NCBI GenBank assembly: GCA_944326305.1
Contig: CALVDL010000019.1
Span: forward strand, 1-60,576
Source of the DNA: an uncultured Bacteroidales bacterium
GTDB taxonomy: Bacteria; Bacteroidota; Bacteroidia; Bacteroidales; UBA932
Reading direction: 5' to 3'
DNA length: 60,576 bases
Every line of letters starts with the position of its first letter. Positions within the stretch are counted from its first letter, which is position 1. Shown here one piece after another: positions 51,650-60,223 of the stretch. A program made the position numbers and the translations under genes. The notes beneath the pieces are model-generated. The model was given only the letters and a program-made list of their open reading frames with translations, made no database searches and was not told where the DNA came from.

Positions 51650-51766
51650 TTGGAAGGCCCTTCAGGGCCGCACCGGAGCGTCAGCGAGGTTTCCGGAATG
51701 GAAACCGAAGCAGCGCAGGTGCCGGCGGAGCTGTCGCCGACAGGCGACTGGGGGTGGACAGACAGG
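51650..51766. repeat. Diverged, shortened copy of the 154-bp structured repeat
   Basis: It follows the same order as the units at 60240-60576: GGCCC-loop-GGGCC, GCACCGGAGCG, GAGGTTTCC...GGAAAC, AGCAGCGCAGGTGCCGGCG, then CTGTC-CC-GACAG and CTGGGGGTGGACAGACAGGA. It lacks about 28 bp corresponding to the AGCGAAGCGGAGCCGTATGCCCC part. Stem GTCACC/GGTGAC of the other copies is GTCGCC/GGCGAC here, a compensatory change. Confidence 0.85.
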
Positions 51767-51783
51767 ATTTCCCCCGGAAATCC

Positions 51784-51876
51784 TTAACGTCAGTGTGACG
51801 GATTCCGGTCATGAATGATAAAATATTGATTTTTAGGATAATATTGTTAAATATAAATTCGTCGAACTGACGTTAA
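51784..51876. repeat. 93-bp segment with terminal inverted repeats before mazG
   Basis: TTAACGTCAG (51784-51793) and CTGACGTTAA (51867-51876) are exact inverses. With the next bases they match at 15 of 17 positions. The 73 bp between them are AT-rich and non-coding. Size and ends resemble a tiny mobile element or a transcription signal. Confidence 0.65.
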
Positions 51877-51878
51877 AT

Positions 51879-52697
51879 ATGAATACAAGAAAAGAAAAAC
51901 TGGAGGCATTCGGCCGCATCCTTGACATAATGGACGAGCTTCGTGTCAAGTGCCCGTGGGACAGGGAACAGACATCTGAATCCCTGAGGCCGCAGACCAT
52001 TGAGGAAGTCTATGAGCTCAGTGACGCAATCCTCAAGAACGACAGCAAGAACATCTCCAAGGAGCTGGGCGATGTACTGTTGCATGTAATCTTCTATTCC
52101 AAGATAGGGGAGGAGAAAGGTCAGTTTGACATAGCGGATGTCATCAACCTGCTGTGCGACAAGCTTATATACCGTCATCCCCATGTGTTCTCATCTGTAC
52201 AGGTGGAGAATTCGGCCCAGGTCATGCAGAACTGGGAGATGCTCAAGGCCAGGGAGAAGGACGGCAACAGGCGCATCCTTTCCGGCGTCCCTGACGCCCT
52301 CCCTCCGCTCCTGAAGGCGTACCGTATGCAGGACAAGGCCAGGGGTGTGGGCTTCGACTGGGAGAAGAAGGAAGATGTATGGGACAAGGTCAGGGAAGAG
52401 CTCGGAGAGTACCAGGCCGAGCTGGACTGCATGGAGAAGGCCTCCACGGAGCAGGAAAGGAAGGAGGCGTATGACAGGGCCGAGGGTGAGCTGGGGGACT
52501 ACCTTTTCGCTGTGGTCAACGCGGCGCGTCTCTACGGGCTCAACCCGGATACTGCGCTGGAGCGCACCTGTGCCAAGTTCAAAAGGCGTTTCACCTATCT
52601 GGAGGAGCATACCATACGCCAGGGCCGCGACCTCCACGATATGACCCTCGAAGAAATGGACGCCATCTGGGACGAGGCCAAGGCCAAGGGCCTGTAG
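51879..52697 (+). CDS. mazG: MazG nucleoside triphosphate pyrophosphohydrolase
   Basis: A 272-residue all-alpha NTP pyrophosphohydrolase that removes non-canonical or excess NTPs. Two MazG domains are seen: the N-terminal one with CPWDREQTSESLRPQTIEEVYEL and KELGDVLLHV, and a second with DWEKKEDVWDKVREELGEYQAEL and GELGDYLFAVVNAARL. The EExxE/ExxD metal motifs are present in both. The ATG is 2 bp after an inverted repeat, so the translation start lies right at the edge of that element. Confidence 0.95.
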   Translation: MNTRKEKLEAFGRILDIMDELRVKCPWDREQTSESLRPQTIEEVYELSDAILKNDSKNISKELGDVLLHVIFYSKIGEEKGQFDIADVINLLCDKLIYRHPHVFSSVQVENSAQVMQNWEMLKAREKDGNRRILSGVPDALPPLLKAYRMQDKARGVGFDWEKKEDVWDKVREELGEYQAELDCMEKASTEQERKEAYDRAEGELGDYLFAVVNAARLYGLNPDTALERTCAKFKRRFTYLEEHTIRQGRDLHDMTLEEMDAIWDEAKAKGL

Positions 52698-52790
52698 CTG
52701 CCGTTCCGGGCTTGTTCTCCGGCATTGCCATCCCGGGTTTGGCGTTGTCCGGAGCCGGACGGCCTGTCCGACAAACACTGTACTGTAACA

Positions 52791-53507
52791 ATGGAAAACT
52801 GGAAAGAAAGGACTTCAATGCTGATCGGGGAGGAGGGCCTTGACAGGCTGTCGGCCTCCTGTGTAGCTGTCATAGGGGTAGGCGGTGTGGGAGGCTATGC
52901 CGCCGAGATGATAGCCCGTGCCGGCGTAGGGCATATTATAATAATGGACAGCGACGACGTGTCCGTGACCAACAAGAACCGCCAGCTCCTTGCGCTCGAC
53001 TCCACTGTCGGACGCCCCAAATGCGATGTGATGCGGGAAAGGCTGCTGGATATAAACCCTCAGCTTGACATCACTGTAATCAAAGAGTATCTGGAAGCGG
53101 ATTCCCCGGAAGCCGTGCTCGGCGGCTACAGGATAGATTTTCTGGTAGATGCCATTGACACGCTCTCGCCCAAGATGGCCCTCATAAAATACTGCATGGA
53201 CAAGGGTATCCCGCTCGTGTCCTCCATGGGGGCAGGAGCAAAGACGGATGCCACAAAGGTCCGGCTTGCGGACATATCCAAGTCATTCAACTGTCCTCTG
53301 GCTTTCGTCGTGCGCAAGCGGCTCAGGCGTATGGGCATAAGGAAAGGCTTCAAGGTGGTGTTCTCCGAGGAGTTGCCCCGGAAAGAGGCCATCATCGAGT
53401 GCGACGACCGCAACAAGAAGTCCCTCGTCGGGACTGTCTCGTATATCCCCGCAGTCTTCGGATGCGTCTGCGCCCAGGCCGCTCTGGAATCGTTATTGTC
53501 GAACTGA
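52791..53507 (+). CDS. tcdA: TcdA-like ThiF/E1-family tRNA-modifying enzyme
   Basis: A 238-residue adenylating enzyme of the E1/ThiF fold. The ATP loop is GVGGVGGYAAEMIARAGVG, followed by DSDDVSVTNKNRQ (metal and adenylate site), RPKCDVMRERLLDINP and DAIDTLSPKMALI. Short length and the C-terminal VGTVSYIPAVFG segment fit TcdA/CsdL, which cyclises t6A37 in tRNA. The frame is open 22 codons upstream in a GC-rich stretch with a hairpin (52747-52760); ATG 52791 begins the conserved part. ThiF or MoeB roles are less likely because of length. Confidence 0.88.
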   Translation: MENWKERTSMLIGEEGLDRLSASCVAVIGVGGVGGYAAEMIARAGVGHIIIMDSDDVSVTNKNRQLLALDSTVGRPKCDVMRERLLDINPQLDITVIKEYLEADSPEAVLGGYRIDFLVDAIDTLSPKMALIKYCMDKGIPLVSSMGAGAKTDATKVRLADISKSFNCPLAFVVRKRLRRMGIRKGFKVVFSEELPRKEAIIECDDRNKKSLVGTVSYIPAVFGCVCAQAALESLLSN

Positions 53508-53532
53508 ACGCAGGGAGTATTACAATTTTTAC

Positions 53533-53540
53533 TACCTTTG
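53533..53540 (+). promoter_or_regulatory. -7 element before the 53602 gene
   Basis: TACCTTTG, 61 bp before the ATG; no -33 element at normal spacing. A start near 53548 gives a leader of about 54 nt. Confidence 0.5.
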
Positions 53541-53601
53541 CATCCGGTAAGTTGGCTGTTGACCTGCCGGATGTTCGTATTATGCTAAATTACAGATAAT
53601 T

Positions 53602-54729
53602 ATGCCTGATTATCATATTGTGGAGGTCAAATCGAAAAAGGACCTCAAGAAGTTTATCCGGTTTCCTGACAAGCTGTACAGGGACTGCCCCCAGTATGTG
53701 CCGGCGCTCCATTCCGACCAGGTGAAATCCTTGACGAAGGTCTCCACCCTGAGCTACTGCTCCCGCAGGATGTGGATGGTGCTTGACGGGAACGGTGAGG
53801 TGGCAGGACGCATTTGCGGGATGATTAATCCGAGGTACAACGAACGTTACGGCAAGAAACGGGCGAGGTTCGGGTGGTTCGACACCATAAACGATATAAA
53901 GGTGGCCGGAATGCTTATAGGGACGGCCGAAGCCTGGGCGAAGGAGAACGGCATGAATGAAATCCACGGTCCTCTGTACTACAATACGTTAGGCAAGCAG
54001 GGCATGCTGGTGGAAGGCTATGAGAATGTCCCTCCGTTCAACTGCCTTTACAACTACCCGTATTATAATGACCTGGTTACAGCCCTGGGATTTGAAAAGG
54101 AATGTGACTGGGTCCAGTACAAGCTGAGGGCCGACCAGCCTCTCCCGGACAAGATGGTGGCCATCGCCGACCGCCTCATGGAAAGGTACAAGCTTGTGGA
54201 GGGGGACATCGATTCCCTTAAGCATGACAAGGCCCTGGTGCGTAAGTTCTTCCAGATCTACAACGAGAGTTTTGCAGAGGCGGTCTACAATTTCATCCCG
54301 TTCACCGATGAGGAGATAGCCGAGGAGGCGGAACAGACCATAGGCCTGCTGGACAAGCGGCTGTGCTGCTTCCTGCTGGACCAGGACAACGAGATAGCCG
54401 CATTCGGAATCTCGTTCCCGAGCATATCGGGGGCTCTGCAGAAGGCCAGGGGTTCCATGTTCCCCTTCGGGTGGCTGCATTTCCTCAAGGCCCTGAAGAA
54501 CGTCGAGACCATAGACCTGATGATAAACGGTGCGGCACCGAAATGGCAGAACACCGGGGTGTCGTCCGTGTTCCATAACATAATGGCACGGCAATACCGG
54601 GAATGCGGAGCGAAATGGGCCATAACGAACCCGCAGATAGAGACCAATTCGGCCGCTTTCGTCTGGAACAAGTACGGTGACCACGAGCTCTATATGAGGC
54701 GCAGGTGCTATATCAAGGAGATCAAATAA
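53602..54729 (+). CDS. GNAT-like N-acyltransferase-fold protein, unknown
   Basis: A 375-residue soluble protein. The N-terminal half resembles a GNAT acyltransferase ([28 protein letters not shown] strand at about 53-77, then [22 protein letters not shown] and [17 protein letters not shown]). The C-terminal half repeats the pattern ([57 protein letters not shown]). Thus it looks like a tandem GNAT-fold protein, a type common as hypothetical proteins in this phylum. Substrate and role are unknown. prfA starts 20 bp later. Confidence 0.72.
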   Translation: MPDYHIVEVKSKKDLKKFIRFPDKLYRDCPQYVPALHSDQVKSLTKVSTLSYCSRRMWMVLDGNGEVAGRICGMINPRYNERYGKKRARFGWFDTINDIKVAGMLIGTAEAWAKENGMNEIHGPLYYNTLGKQGMLVEGYENVPPFNCLYNYPYYNDLVTALGFEKECDWVQYKLRADQPLPDKMVAIADRLMERYKLVEGDIDSLKHDKALVRKFFQIYNESFAEAVYNFIPFTDEEIAEEAEQTIGLLDKRLCCFLLDQDNEIAAFGISFPSISGALQKARGSMFPFGWLHFLKALKNVETIDLMINGAAPKWQNTGVSSVFHNIMARQYRECGAKWAITNPQIETNSAAFVWNKYGDHELYMRRRCYIKEIK

Positions 54730-54749
54730 AAAGAGGTTTTTATAATAAT

Positions 54750-55832
54750 ATGGCAGAAAATTCATTACTGGACAAGATCCTGGGACTGCAGGACAAGTAT
54801 GATTCGCTCCAGGCACAGTTGTCTGACCCTGAAGTGATTTCCGACATGAAGAAATACGTGCAGCTCAACAAGGAGTACAAGGAGCTTGCACCTATCATTA
54901 CGGCCGGGCAGGAATACAAGAAACTGGTAGAGGACTATGAAGCCGCCAAGGACATCATAGCCAACGAGAAGGACGAGGAGCTCCGAGAGATGGCCAAGGA
55001 GGAGATGGCCGAGATAGAACCGAAACTTCCTGAAATGGAGCAGAATATCAAACTGCTTCTGATTCCGGCTGACCCGCAGGACAGCAAGAACGCCATAGTG
55101 GAGATCCGCGGAGGTACAGGCGGTGACGAGGCCGCCATATTTGCCGGGGACCTGTTCCGCATGTATTCCAAATACATAGAGAAGCGTGGATGGAAAATGG
55201 AGGTCACCAGCCAGTCCGAAGGGGCTGCGGGCGGCTTCAAGGAGATAGTTTTCAAGGTAATCGGCGACGGAGTGTACGGGGTGCTGAAATACGAATCCGG
55301 AGTACACCGTGTGCAGCGTGTCCCGCAGACAGAGACGCAGGGCCGTGTGCATACATCTGCAGCGTCCGTGGCTGTGCTCCCTGAAGCTGACGAGTTCGAC
55401 ATAGAGCTGAACATGAATGATATACGTAAGGATACGTTCTGTTCTTCAGGACCTGGCGGACAGTCCGTGAACACTACCTATTCGGCCATCCGGCTTACCC
55501 ATATCCCTTCCGGGATCGTGGTCCAGTGCCAGGACGAGAAGTCGCAGCTGAAGAACTTCGACAAGGCCCTTGCCGAGCTGCGTACCAGGCTGTACAACAT
55601 GGAGTACGAGAAATACCTGAACGAGATTTCCGCAAAGCGCAAGACGATGGTCTCGACCGGAGACCGCTCGGCCAAGATACGTACCTACAATTACCCCCAG
55701 TCCCGTGTGACTGACCACCGTATAAACTATACGATGTACAACCTTCCGGTTTTCATGGACGGTGACATCCAGGAGGTCCTGGACCAGCTGCAGATTGCAG
55801 AGAACGCCGAACGCCTTAAGGCCGCAGAATAA
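54750..55832 (+). CDS. prfA: Peptide chain release factor 1
   Basis: A 360-residue class I release factor. The codon-recognition tripeptide is of the P-x-T type (PQT in [18 protein letters not shown]), which fits RF1 and UAA/UAG reading rather than the SPF of RF2. The GGQ motif for peptidyl-tRNA hydrolysis lies in [16 protein letters not shown]. The N-terminal helical domain is complete. The frame is open 15 codons upstream into the previous gene; ATG 54750 begins [11 protein letters not shown], a normal RF1 start. The methyltransferase that follows 11 bp later is not a PrmC (no NPPY). Confidence 0.96.
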   Translation: MAENSLLDKILGLQDKYDSLQAQLSDPEVISDMKKYVQLNKEYKELAPIITAGQEYKKLVEDYEAAKDIIANEKDEELREMAKEEMAEIEPKLPEMEQNIKLLLIPADPQDSKNAIVEIRGGTGGDEAAIFAGDLFRMYSKYIEKRGWKMEVTSQSEGAAGGFKEIVFKVIGDGVYGVLKYESGVHRVQRVPQTETQGRVHTSAASVAVLPEADEFDIELNMNDIRKDTFCSSGPGGQSVNTTYSAIRLTHIPSGIVVQCQDEKSQLKNFDKALAELRTRLYNMEYEKYLNEISAKRKTMVSTGDRSAKIRTYNYPQSRVTDHRINYTMYNLPVFMDGDIQEVLDQLQIAENAERLKAAE

Positions 55833-55843
55833 AATACAGATAT

Positions 55844-56554
55844 ATGAACAGGAATTTCGACTCATACGCCGAAAAATACGATTCATGGTTCCTCGACAAC
55901 AGGAATGTCCTGGAGTCCGAGGTAGCCCTTGTGGCCTATTTCCTCCGGAAGGGGGAGAAGATCCTGTCTGTCGGCTGCGGCAGCGGGCTTTTCGAACAGA
56001 TACTGAAAACAGAATACGGGATTGTGATAACTGACGGGATAGAGCCCTCGACCGACATGGCCTCAATAGCCACGGCAAGGGGAATGGAAGTGGAGATCAC
56101 CACCGCGGAGGACTATGTACCCCGCAAAGGGTGCTACGACACCATACTCTACAATGGCTGTCCGGGCTATATCACCGACCTGGACAAGGCCCTCGGGAAA
56201 AGTTACGAGGCACTGAGGGACGGCGGCAAGGTCATCCTTATCGACATACCGAAAGAAAGCTCGTACGGTCTGCTGTACAATCTGGCCAAGTCCACCGGCT
56301 CATGGGACCATCCTCTACTTGAAGGGGTCTACCCGAGGAACCCGTATCCGATAGAGCTGGTCACGAAGGCCTGCTGGAGGACGACCGCCGAAAAGGCGGA
56401 GGCGATGCTTGCAGCCGGATTCTCTGACCTGGAGTATGCCCAGACCCTGATGAGGCACCCTATCTATTCGGACAGTTCCGTAGAGACTCCGGAGCCCGGT
56501 TTCGACAAGGGCGACTATGTAGCGATATGCGGATATAAGAAGCAGGCGCTGTGA
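55844..56554 (+). CDS. SAM-dependent class I methyltransferase
   Basis: A 236-residue methyltransferase with the N-terminal FDSYAEKYDSWF, the SAM loop LSVGCGSGLFEQ (motif I), GIEPSTDMASIAT (acidic end of strand 2 replaced by Glu), DTILYNGCPGYI (motif II region) and GGKVILIDIPKES (motif III). This is the UbiE/BioC-like type 11 fold; the methyl acceptor is not evident. It sits between prfA and tenA with gaps of 11 and 25 bp, so it may belong to the thiamine-related group, but this is only context. Confidence 0.85.
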   Translation: MNRNFDSYAEKYDSWFLDNRNVLESEVALVAYFLRKGEKILSVGCGSGLFEQILKTEYGIVITDGIEPSTDMASIATARGMEVEITTAEDYVPRKGCYDTILYNGCPGYITDLDKALGKSYEALRDGGKVILIDIPKESSYGLLYNLAKSTGSWDHPLLEGVYPRNPYPIELVTKACWRTTAEKAEAMLAAGFSDLEYAQTLMRHPIYSDSSVETPEPGFDKGDYVAICGYKKQAL

Positions 56555-56579
56555 TGCTGCGTTGTCCGGTAAGGTTTTG

Positions 56580-57257
56580 ATGGAAATGGAGACTGTTCAA
56601 GGTGCCGGAATGCCGTGGAGCGGCACAGCATGGGAAGCTGCTGAGCCCGTATACAGGAGGATACTGGAACACCCTTTTGTCAGGGAGCTCTCCGACGGGT
56701 CCCTCCCGCACGGTAAATTCATTTATTATATAGAGCAGGACGCTCTGTATCTGAAGGAGTTCGGCCGGTCCATGGCCGCAGCTGCCGCGCGCTTCACGGA
56801 TCCGTCGGCCATGTCACTTTTCCTGCATTTCGCGACGGACAACCTTGCCGCGGAGAAGTCCCTCCACGAGTCCTTTCTCGGTGCCGGTGCGGGGACGGCT
56901 TCCGCATCGCCGGTATGTCTCCTTTGCTCTTCGCATCTTTGGAAGCAGGTTACATCCTCGTCGGTGGAAGTGGCCCTGGCAGCTGTGCTGCCGTGCTTTT
57001 CCGTCTACGGGAAGGTGGGTATGCATATCTTCCGGACCGCTGTCCTTGACGGCAATCCGTACAGGGGATGGATAGAGACTTACGCTGACGGCGGTTTCTC
57101 CGGGTCGACCGGGCAGCTCATGGATCTGTGCGACAGATTTGCGGACAATGCCTCTCCGGGGATACGGGAGGAGATGACAGAGGCTTTCGTTACAGGCGTG
57201 AAGCTCGAATGGATGTTCTGGGACAGCGCATACGGACGGGAACAGTGGCGGATCTGA
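56580..57257 (+). CDS. tenA: TenA-type thiaminase II / aminopyrimidine aminohydrolase
   Basis: A 225-residue all-helical protein. TenA salvages thiamine breakdown products by hydrolysing formylaminopyrimidine or aminopyrimidine to HMP. Recognisable parts are HPFVRELSDGSLPHGKFIYYIEQDALYL (active-site start), YGKVGMHIF, NPYRGWIETYADGGF and VKLEWMFWDSAY with the C-terminal active-site glutamate. Catalytic Cys is expected near SPVCLLCSS, somewhat different from the usual position. A TTG six codons upstream is in frame, but ATG 56580 with GGTAAGG ahead is more likely. thiD follows 31 bp later. Confidence 0.9.
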   Translation: MEMETVQGAGMPWSGTAWEAAEPVYRRILEHPFVRELSDGSLPHGKFIYYIEQDALYLKEFGRSMAAAAARFTDPSAMSLFLHFATDNLAAEKSLHESFLGAGAGTASASPVCLLCSSHLWKQVTSSSVEVALAAVLPCFSVYGKVGMHIFRTAVLDGNPYRGWIETYADGGFSGSTGQLMDLCDRFADNASPGIREEMTEAFVTGVKLEWMFWDSAYGREQWRI

Positions 57258-57288
57258 CAGCCCGGACTATTTACAATCAATCGGTTAT

Positions 57289-58104
57289 ATGGTTATGAAA
57301 AAATACAATGTAGCTTTGTCCATTGCCGGCAGCGACCCCAGCGGGGGAGCCGGCCTTCAGGCGGACCTGAAGACCTTTTCGGCCTGCGGGTGTTACGGCG
57401 CGACAGCCGTAGTGGCAGTCGTGGACGAGAATACGCAGGGTGTTACAGGAGTCTTTCCTGTCCCTGCCTCATTTGTCAGGGGGCAGATCAAGTCTGTGCT
57501 TGACGACATAGGCGCCGATGCCGTAAAAATCGGGATGCTGCACAGCTCCGAACTGATAGTCACGGTAAAAGAGACCCTGGCGGAGTACAATATAAGGAAT
57601 ATAGTGCTTGACCCTGTTATGGTGGCCACGTCCGGGGATCCACTGCTGGAGCCGGATGCGGTGGATACTCTGAAGAACGTGCTCGTGCCTTATGCCAGGG
57701 TCATCACCCCGAACATCCCGGAGGCGGAGATTCTGCTCGGAGAGAAAATAACCTCGCAGGCTGAACTGACGGAATGTGCCCGCAGGCTTTCGCAGAACGG
57801 TAAGGTGTCGGTGCTGCTCAAGGCGGGGCATCTGTCCGGCGCCGAGCTTGCAGATGTATTCTACAATGCGGAGTCAGGCAGTATTGCTTTATTGAAGTCC
57901 AGACGGATAGATACGGTCAACACCCACGGCACCGGCTGTACGCTTTCCTCGGCGGTTGCCGCCTTCCTGGCACGCGGGTACGGTCTTGACGAGGCTGTGG
58001 GAAATGCCAAGGAGTACATCAGCAAGGCGATAGAGGCCGGTGCCGGATACCGGATAGGGAAGGGGCACGGCCCTGTGCATCACTTTTTCGGTTTCTGGGA
58101 ATGA
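57289..58104 (+). CDS. thiD: Hydroxymethylpyrimidine/phosphomethylpyrimidine kinase
   Basis: A 271-residue ribokinase-fold kinase that phosphorylates HMP twice to HMP-PP for thiamine synthesis. Signatures: SIAGSDPSGGAGLQADLKTFSACG at the N-terminus, KIGMLHS, DPVMVATSGDPLL, ITPNIPEAEILLG, and the C-terminal anion hole and base NTHGTGCTLSSAVAAFLARG with Asp/Gly-Cys replacing nothing essential. The stop overlaps the HAD gene start by 4 bp (ATGA). ATG codons at 57289 and 57295 are both possible starts. Confidence 0.95.
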   Translation: MVMKKYNVALSIAGSDPSGGAGLQADLKTFSACGCYGATAVVAVVDENTQGVTGVFPVPASFVRGQIKSVLDDIGADAVKIGMLHSSELIVTVKETLAEYNIRNIVLDPVMVATSGDPLLEPDAVDTLKNVLVPYARVITPNIPEAEILLGEKITSQAELTECARRLSQNGKVSVLLKAGHLSGAELADVFYNAESGSIALLKSRRIDTVNTHGTGCTLSSAVAAFLARGYGLDEAVGNAKEYISKAIEAGAGYRIGKGHGPVHHFFGFWE

Positions 58105-58766
58105 TGGGACGGTACAGGGGAGTTTTCTTCGACATGGACGGCACGGTGGCTGATACCATCAGCCTGTGGGACCATATTATAGGGACAATAAAGTCCGAAT
58201 ATGACCTTGACATGACTGTCCTGGAGAAATCCGACGGGTTCAACCTTTCCAACGAGGATGCGATCCGCGTTGTCCTGGAGGATGCGGGCCGGTTTTCCGA
58301 AAGCCTTCATTCAGAGATACTCTGCAGGATAGATACTCTGTACGAGGCGTTTCTGGCATCGTTCGCCGGTCTGGAGGACGGCATCTGCCGGACTCTGGAG
58401 CGTCTGGAGGAGGCCGGAGTGAAGATGGTCCTTGTCAGTAATTCCTCAAGGAGGCAGGTTGATATGTGCCTGTCGCATTTGGGGATTGCGGATTTTTTCT
58501 GCGGGACAGTCACCTCCGATGACGTAACAGAGGCAAAGCCTTCTGCGGAGCCGTATCTCAGGGCGCTTGAAATAACCGGGCTTGACAGGGAAGAGGTAGT
58601 GGCCGTGGAGGATTCCGAGACAGGGGCCCGTGCCGCTTCGGCAGCCTCCATGCCCTGCATCCTGATATATGACGGCTCTCCGGTACCTTCATCCCCTGGC
58701 CTTACGGCAGTTCCCCGCCACGAACTTGAAACCTGCCTTCTCGGCCTTGTAACCCCGTCCAGCTGA
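58101..58766 (+). CDS. HAD-family phosphatase (subfamily IA)
   Basis: A 221-residue phosphatase with the nucleophile motif FFDMDGTVADT (Asp10 and Asp12 in the FDMDGT core), a helical cap (about 20-85), motif II MVLVSNSSRRQ, motif III Lys in EAKPSAEPYL and the acidic motif VVAVEDSETGARAA. The 4-bp overlap with thiD couples them. Together with tenA this suggests a dephosphorylation step in thiamine salvage or synthesis, such as thiamine monophosphate hydrolysis, as in plant proteins that join TenA and HAD domains. Phosphoglycolate or sugar-phosphate substrates remain possible. Confidence 0.85.
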   Translation: MMGRYRGVFFDMDGTVADTISLWDHIIGTIKSEYDLDMTVLEKSDGFNLSNEDAIRVVLEDAGRFSESLHSEILCRIDTLYEAFLASFAGLEDGICRTLERLEEAGVKMVLVSNSSRRQVDMCLSHLGIADFFCGTVTSDDVTEAKPSAEPYLRALEITGLDREEVVAVEDSETGARAASAASMPCILIYDGSPVPSSPGLTAVPRHELETCLLGLVTPSS

Positions 58767-58773
58767 CATCGGA

Positions 58774-58804
58774 AAGTGTGCTTGGTAACCACTTAAAAAA
58801 CAAG
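58774..58804 (+). promoter_or_regulatory. preQ1-I riboswitch aptamer
   Basis: AAGTG (58774-58778) pairs with CACTT (58790-58794) around an 11-nt loop that ends in GGTAAC. Six A residues follow, then CAAG (58801-58804), which can pair with CTTG in the loop (58781-58784). This H-type pseudoknot with A-rich tail is the layout of the class I preQ1 riboswitch. It ends 4 nt before the yhhQ ATG, so folding would block ribosome access. Genes downstream (yhhQ, queC) are classic targets. Confidence 0.78.
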
Positions 58805-58808
58805 AAAA

Positions 58809-59528
58809 ATGCAAACAGAAAATCCTATCCAGGGGCCTCCCGCCCCACGCCAGCGCGTCGCGCTGTCAGTCCCGTTCGTGCTGATGGCAATACTTTTCAA
58901 CGTATGCCTGATTGCATCCAACCTTTTTGAAACAAAGATATTCACTGCCGGCATGCTCACCCTTACCGGAGGCGTGATCATCTTCCCCGTGTCCTATATC
59001 CTCAACGACTGTATCGTGGAAGTCTGGGGGTACAGGAAGGCTCGGCTTGTCATCTGGAGCGGTTTCGCCATGAATTTCTTCGTGGTGGCCATGGCGCAGA
59101 TAGTCAGGGTGCTGCCGGCGGCTGGCTTCTGGGACGGCGGAGAGCATTTCGACTATATTTTCGGCATGGCCCCGAGGGTCACGCTGGCGTCCCTGCTGGC
59201 ATTCCTTTCAGGCTCTACCGTAAACGCCTATATCATGAGCAGGATGAAGGTGGCGTCACATGGCAGGCGCTTTTCATTCAGGGCTGTGGTCTCCTCTGTC
59301 GCAGGGGAGACTGTGGATTCGCTGGTGTTCTTCCCGATAGCGTTCTGGGGCCTTGCAGCGGACGAGATGGTCAAGATGATGCTGCTTCAGATATTCCTGA
59401 AAACAGCATACGAGGTGGTCATCCTCCCGGTGACAAATATTGTCGTCAAGGCCGTCAAAAAATACGAAGGTGCCGATACTTTCGACACCTCCATTTCTTA
59501 CAACCCGTTTAAAATAATGGATATATGA
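58809..59528 (+). CDS. yhhQ: Queuosine precursor transporter
   Basis: A 239-residue inner-membrane protein of the YhhQ/VUT-1 family with about six helices. Characteristic stretches are [51 protein letters not shown] and [19 protein letters not shown]. Members import preQ0/preQ1 or queuine-type precursors. It lies directly behind a preQ1-I aptamer and overlaps queC by 4 bp, so uptake and synthesis are controlled together. Confidence 0.93.
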   Translation: MQTENPIQGPPAPRQRVALSVPFVLMAILFNVCLIASNLFETKIFTAGMLTLTGGVIIFPVSYILNDCIVEVWGYRKARLVIWSGFAMNFFVVAMAQIVRVLPAAGFWDGGEHFDYIFGMAPRVTLASLLAFLSGSTVNAYIMSRMKVASHGRRFSFRAVVSSVAGETVDSLVFFPIAFWGLAADEMVKMMLLQIFLKTAYEVVILPVTNIVVKAVKKYEGADTFDTSISYNPFKIMDI

Positions 59529-60223
59529 ATAAGATAAACAAAGACGAGGCCCTGGTTGTATTCAGCGGGGGCCAGGATTCCACCACATGCCTTTTCTGGG
59601 CGAAGCGCAGATTCGGGAAAGTCCATGCACTGACATTCAGATACGGGCAGAAGCATTCACTGGAGGTGGAGATTGCAGGGAAACTGGCTGAAAAGGCCGG
59701 AGTTGACTTCCATGTCATGGATGTCCCTCTGATCGGGCGGCTTGGATCCAATTCATTGACGGATCCTGATATAGTGATGGACCAGGAGAAGCCGGAAGGT
59801 TCCTGCCCCAATACATTCGTGCCCGGCCGTAACATGTTCTTCCTGAGCATAGCCGCCGTCCTTGCCAGGGAGCACGGTATAAGCCATATAGTGACCGGAG
59901 TCTCCCAGACGGACTTCAGCGGCTATCCTGACTGCAGGGACGCTTTTATCAAATCCCTGAATGTCACATTGAACCTTGCGATGGATGAACAGTTTATAAT
60001 ACATACGCCACTGATGTGGATAGACAAGGCACAGACCTGGGCCCTTGCCGATGAAATGGGTGTCCTGGATGTCATCAGGAACGAGACCCTCACATGCTAC
60101 AACGGCATTCCCGGCGACGGCTGCGGCCATTGTCCGGCCTGCCGTCTCCGCAGGGATGGGCTCGAAAAGTACCTTGCCTCCAGAGGACAGCAGGCAGATT
60201 CCCCGACTGCCGCCCGGTATTGA
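59525..60223 (+). CDS. queC: 7-cyano-7-deazaguanine synthase
   Basis: A 232-residue PP-loop ATPase that turns 7-carboxy-7-deazaguanine into preQ0 with ammonia. The PP-loop is [15 protein letters not shown] zinc site near the C-terminus is formed by Cys residues in [28 protein letters not shown] and [13 protein letters not shown] are the family blocks. ATGA overlap with yhhQ indicates translational coupling. Other que genes may lie beyond the repeat array or elsewhere. Confidence 0.96.
   Translation: MNKINKDEALVVFSGGQDSTTCLFWAKRRFGKVHALTFRYGQKHSLEVEIAGKLAEKAGVDFHVMDVPLIGRLGSNSLTDPDIVMDQEKPEGSCPNTFVPGRNMFFLSIAAVLAREHGISHIVTGVSQTDFSGYPDCRDAFIKSLNVTLNLAMDEQFIIHTPLMWIDKAQTWALADEMGVLDVIRNETLTCYNGIPGDGCGHCPACRLRRDGLEKYLASRGQQADSPTAARY

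Larger units (their letters stand above)
51623..51878. other. Intergenic region with structured repeat and inverted repeats
   Basis: No gene. It holds a diverged copy of the right-end repeat (51650-51766), a perfect 8-bp hairpin (GGATTTCC, loop CCC, GGAAATCC at 51765-51783) and the inverted-repeat pair 51784-51793/51867-51876 that reaches to 2 bp before the mazG start. Confidence 0.7.

Noticed and set aside
55833..57288. TPP riboswitch controlling tenA-thiD
   Set aside because: Gaps between these genes are 7-31 bp and contain no thi-box sequence; the genes appear to be read from further upstream.
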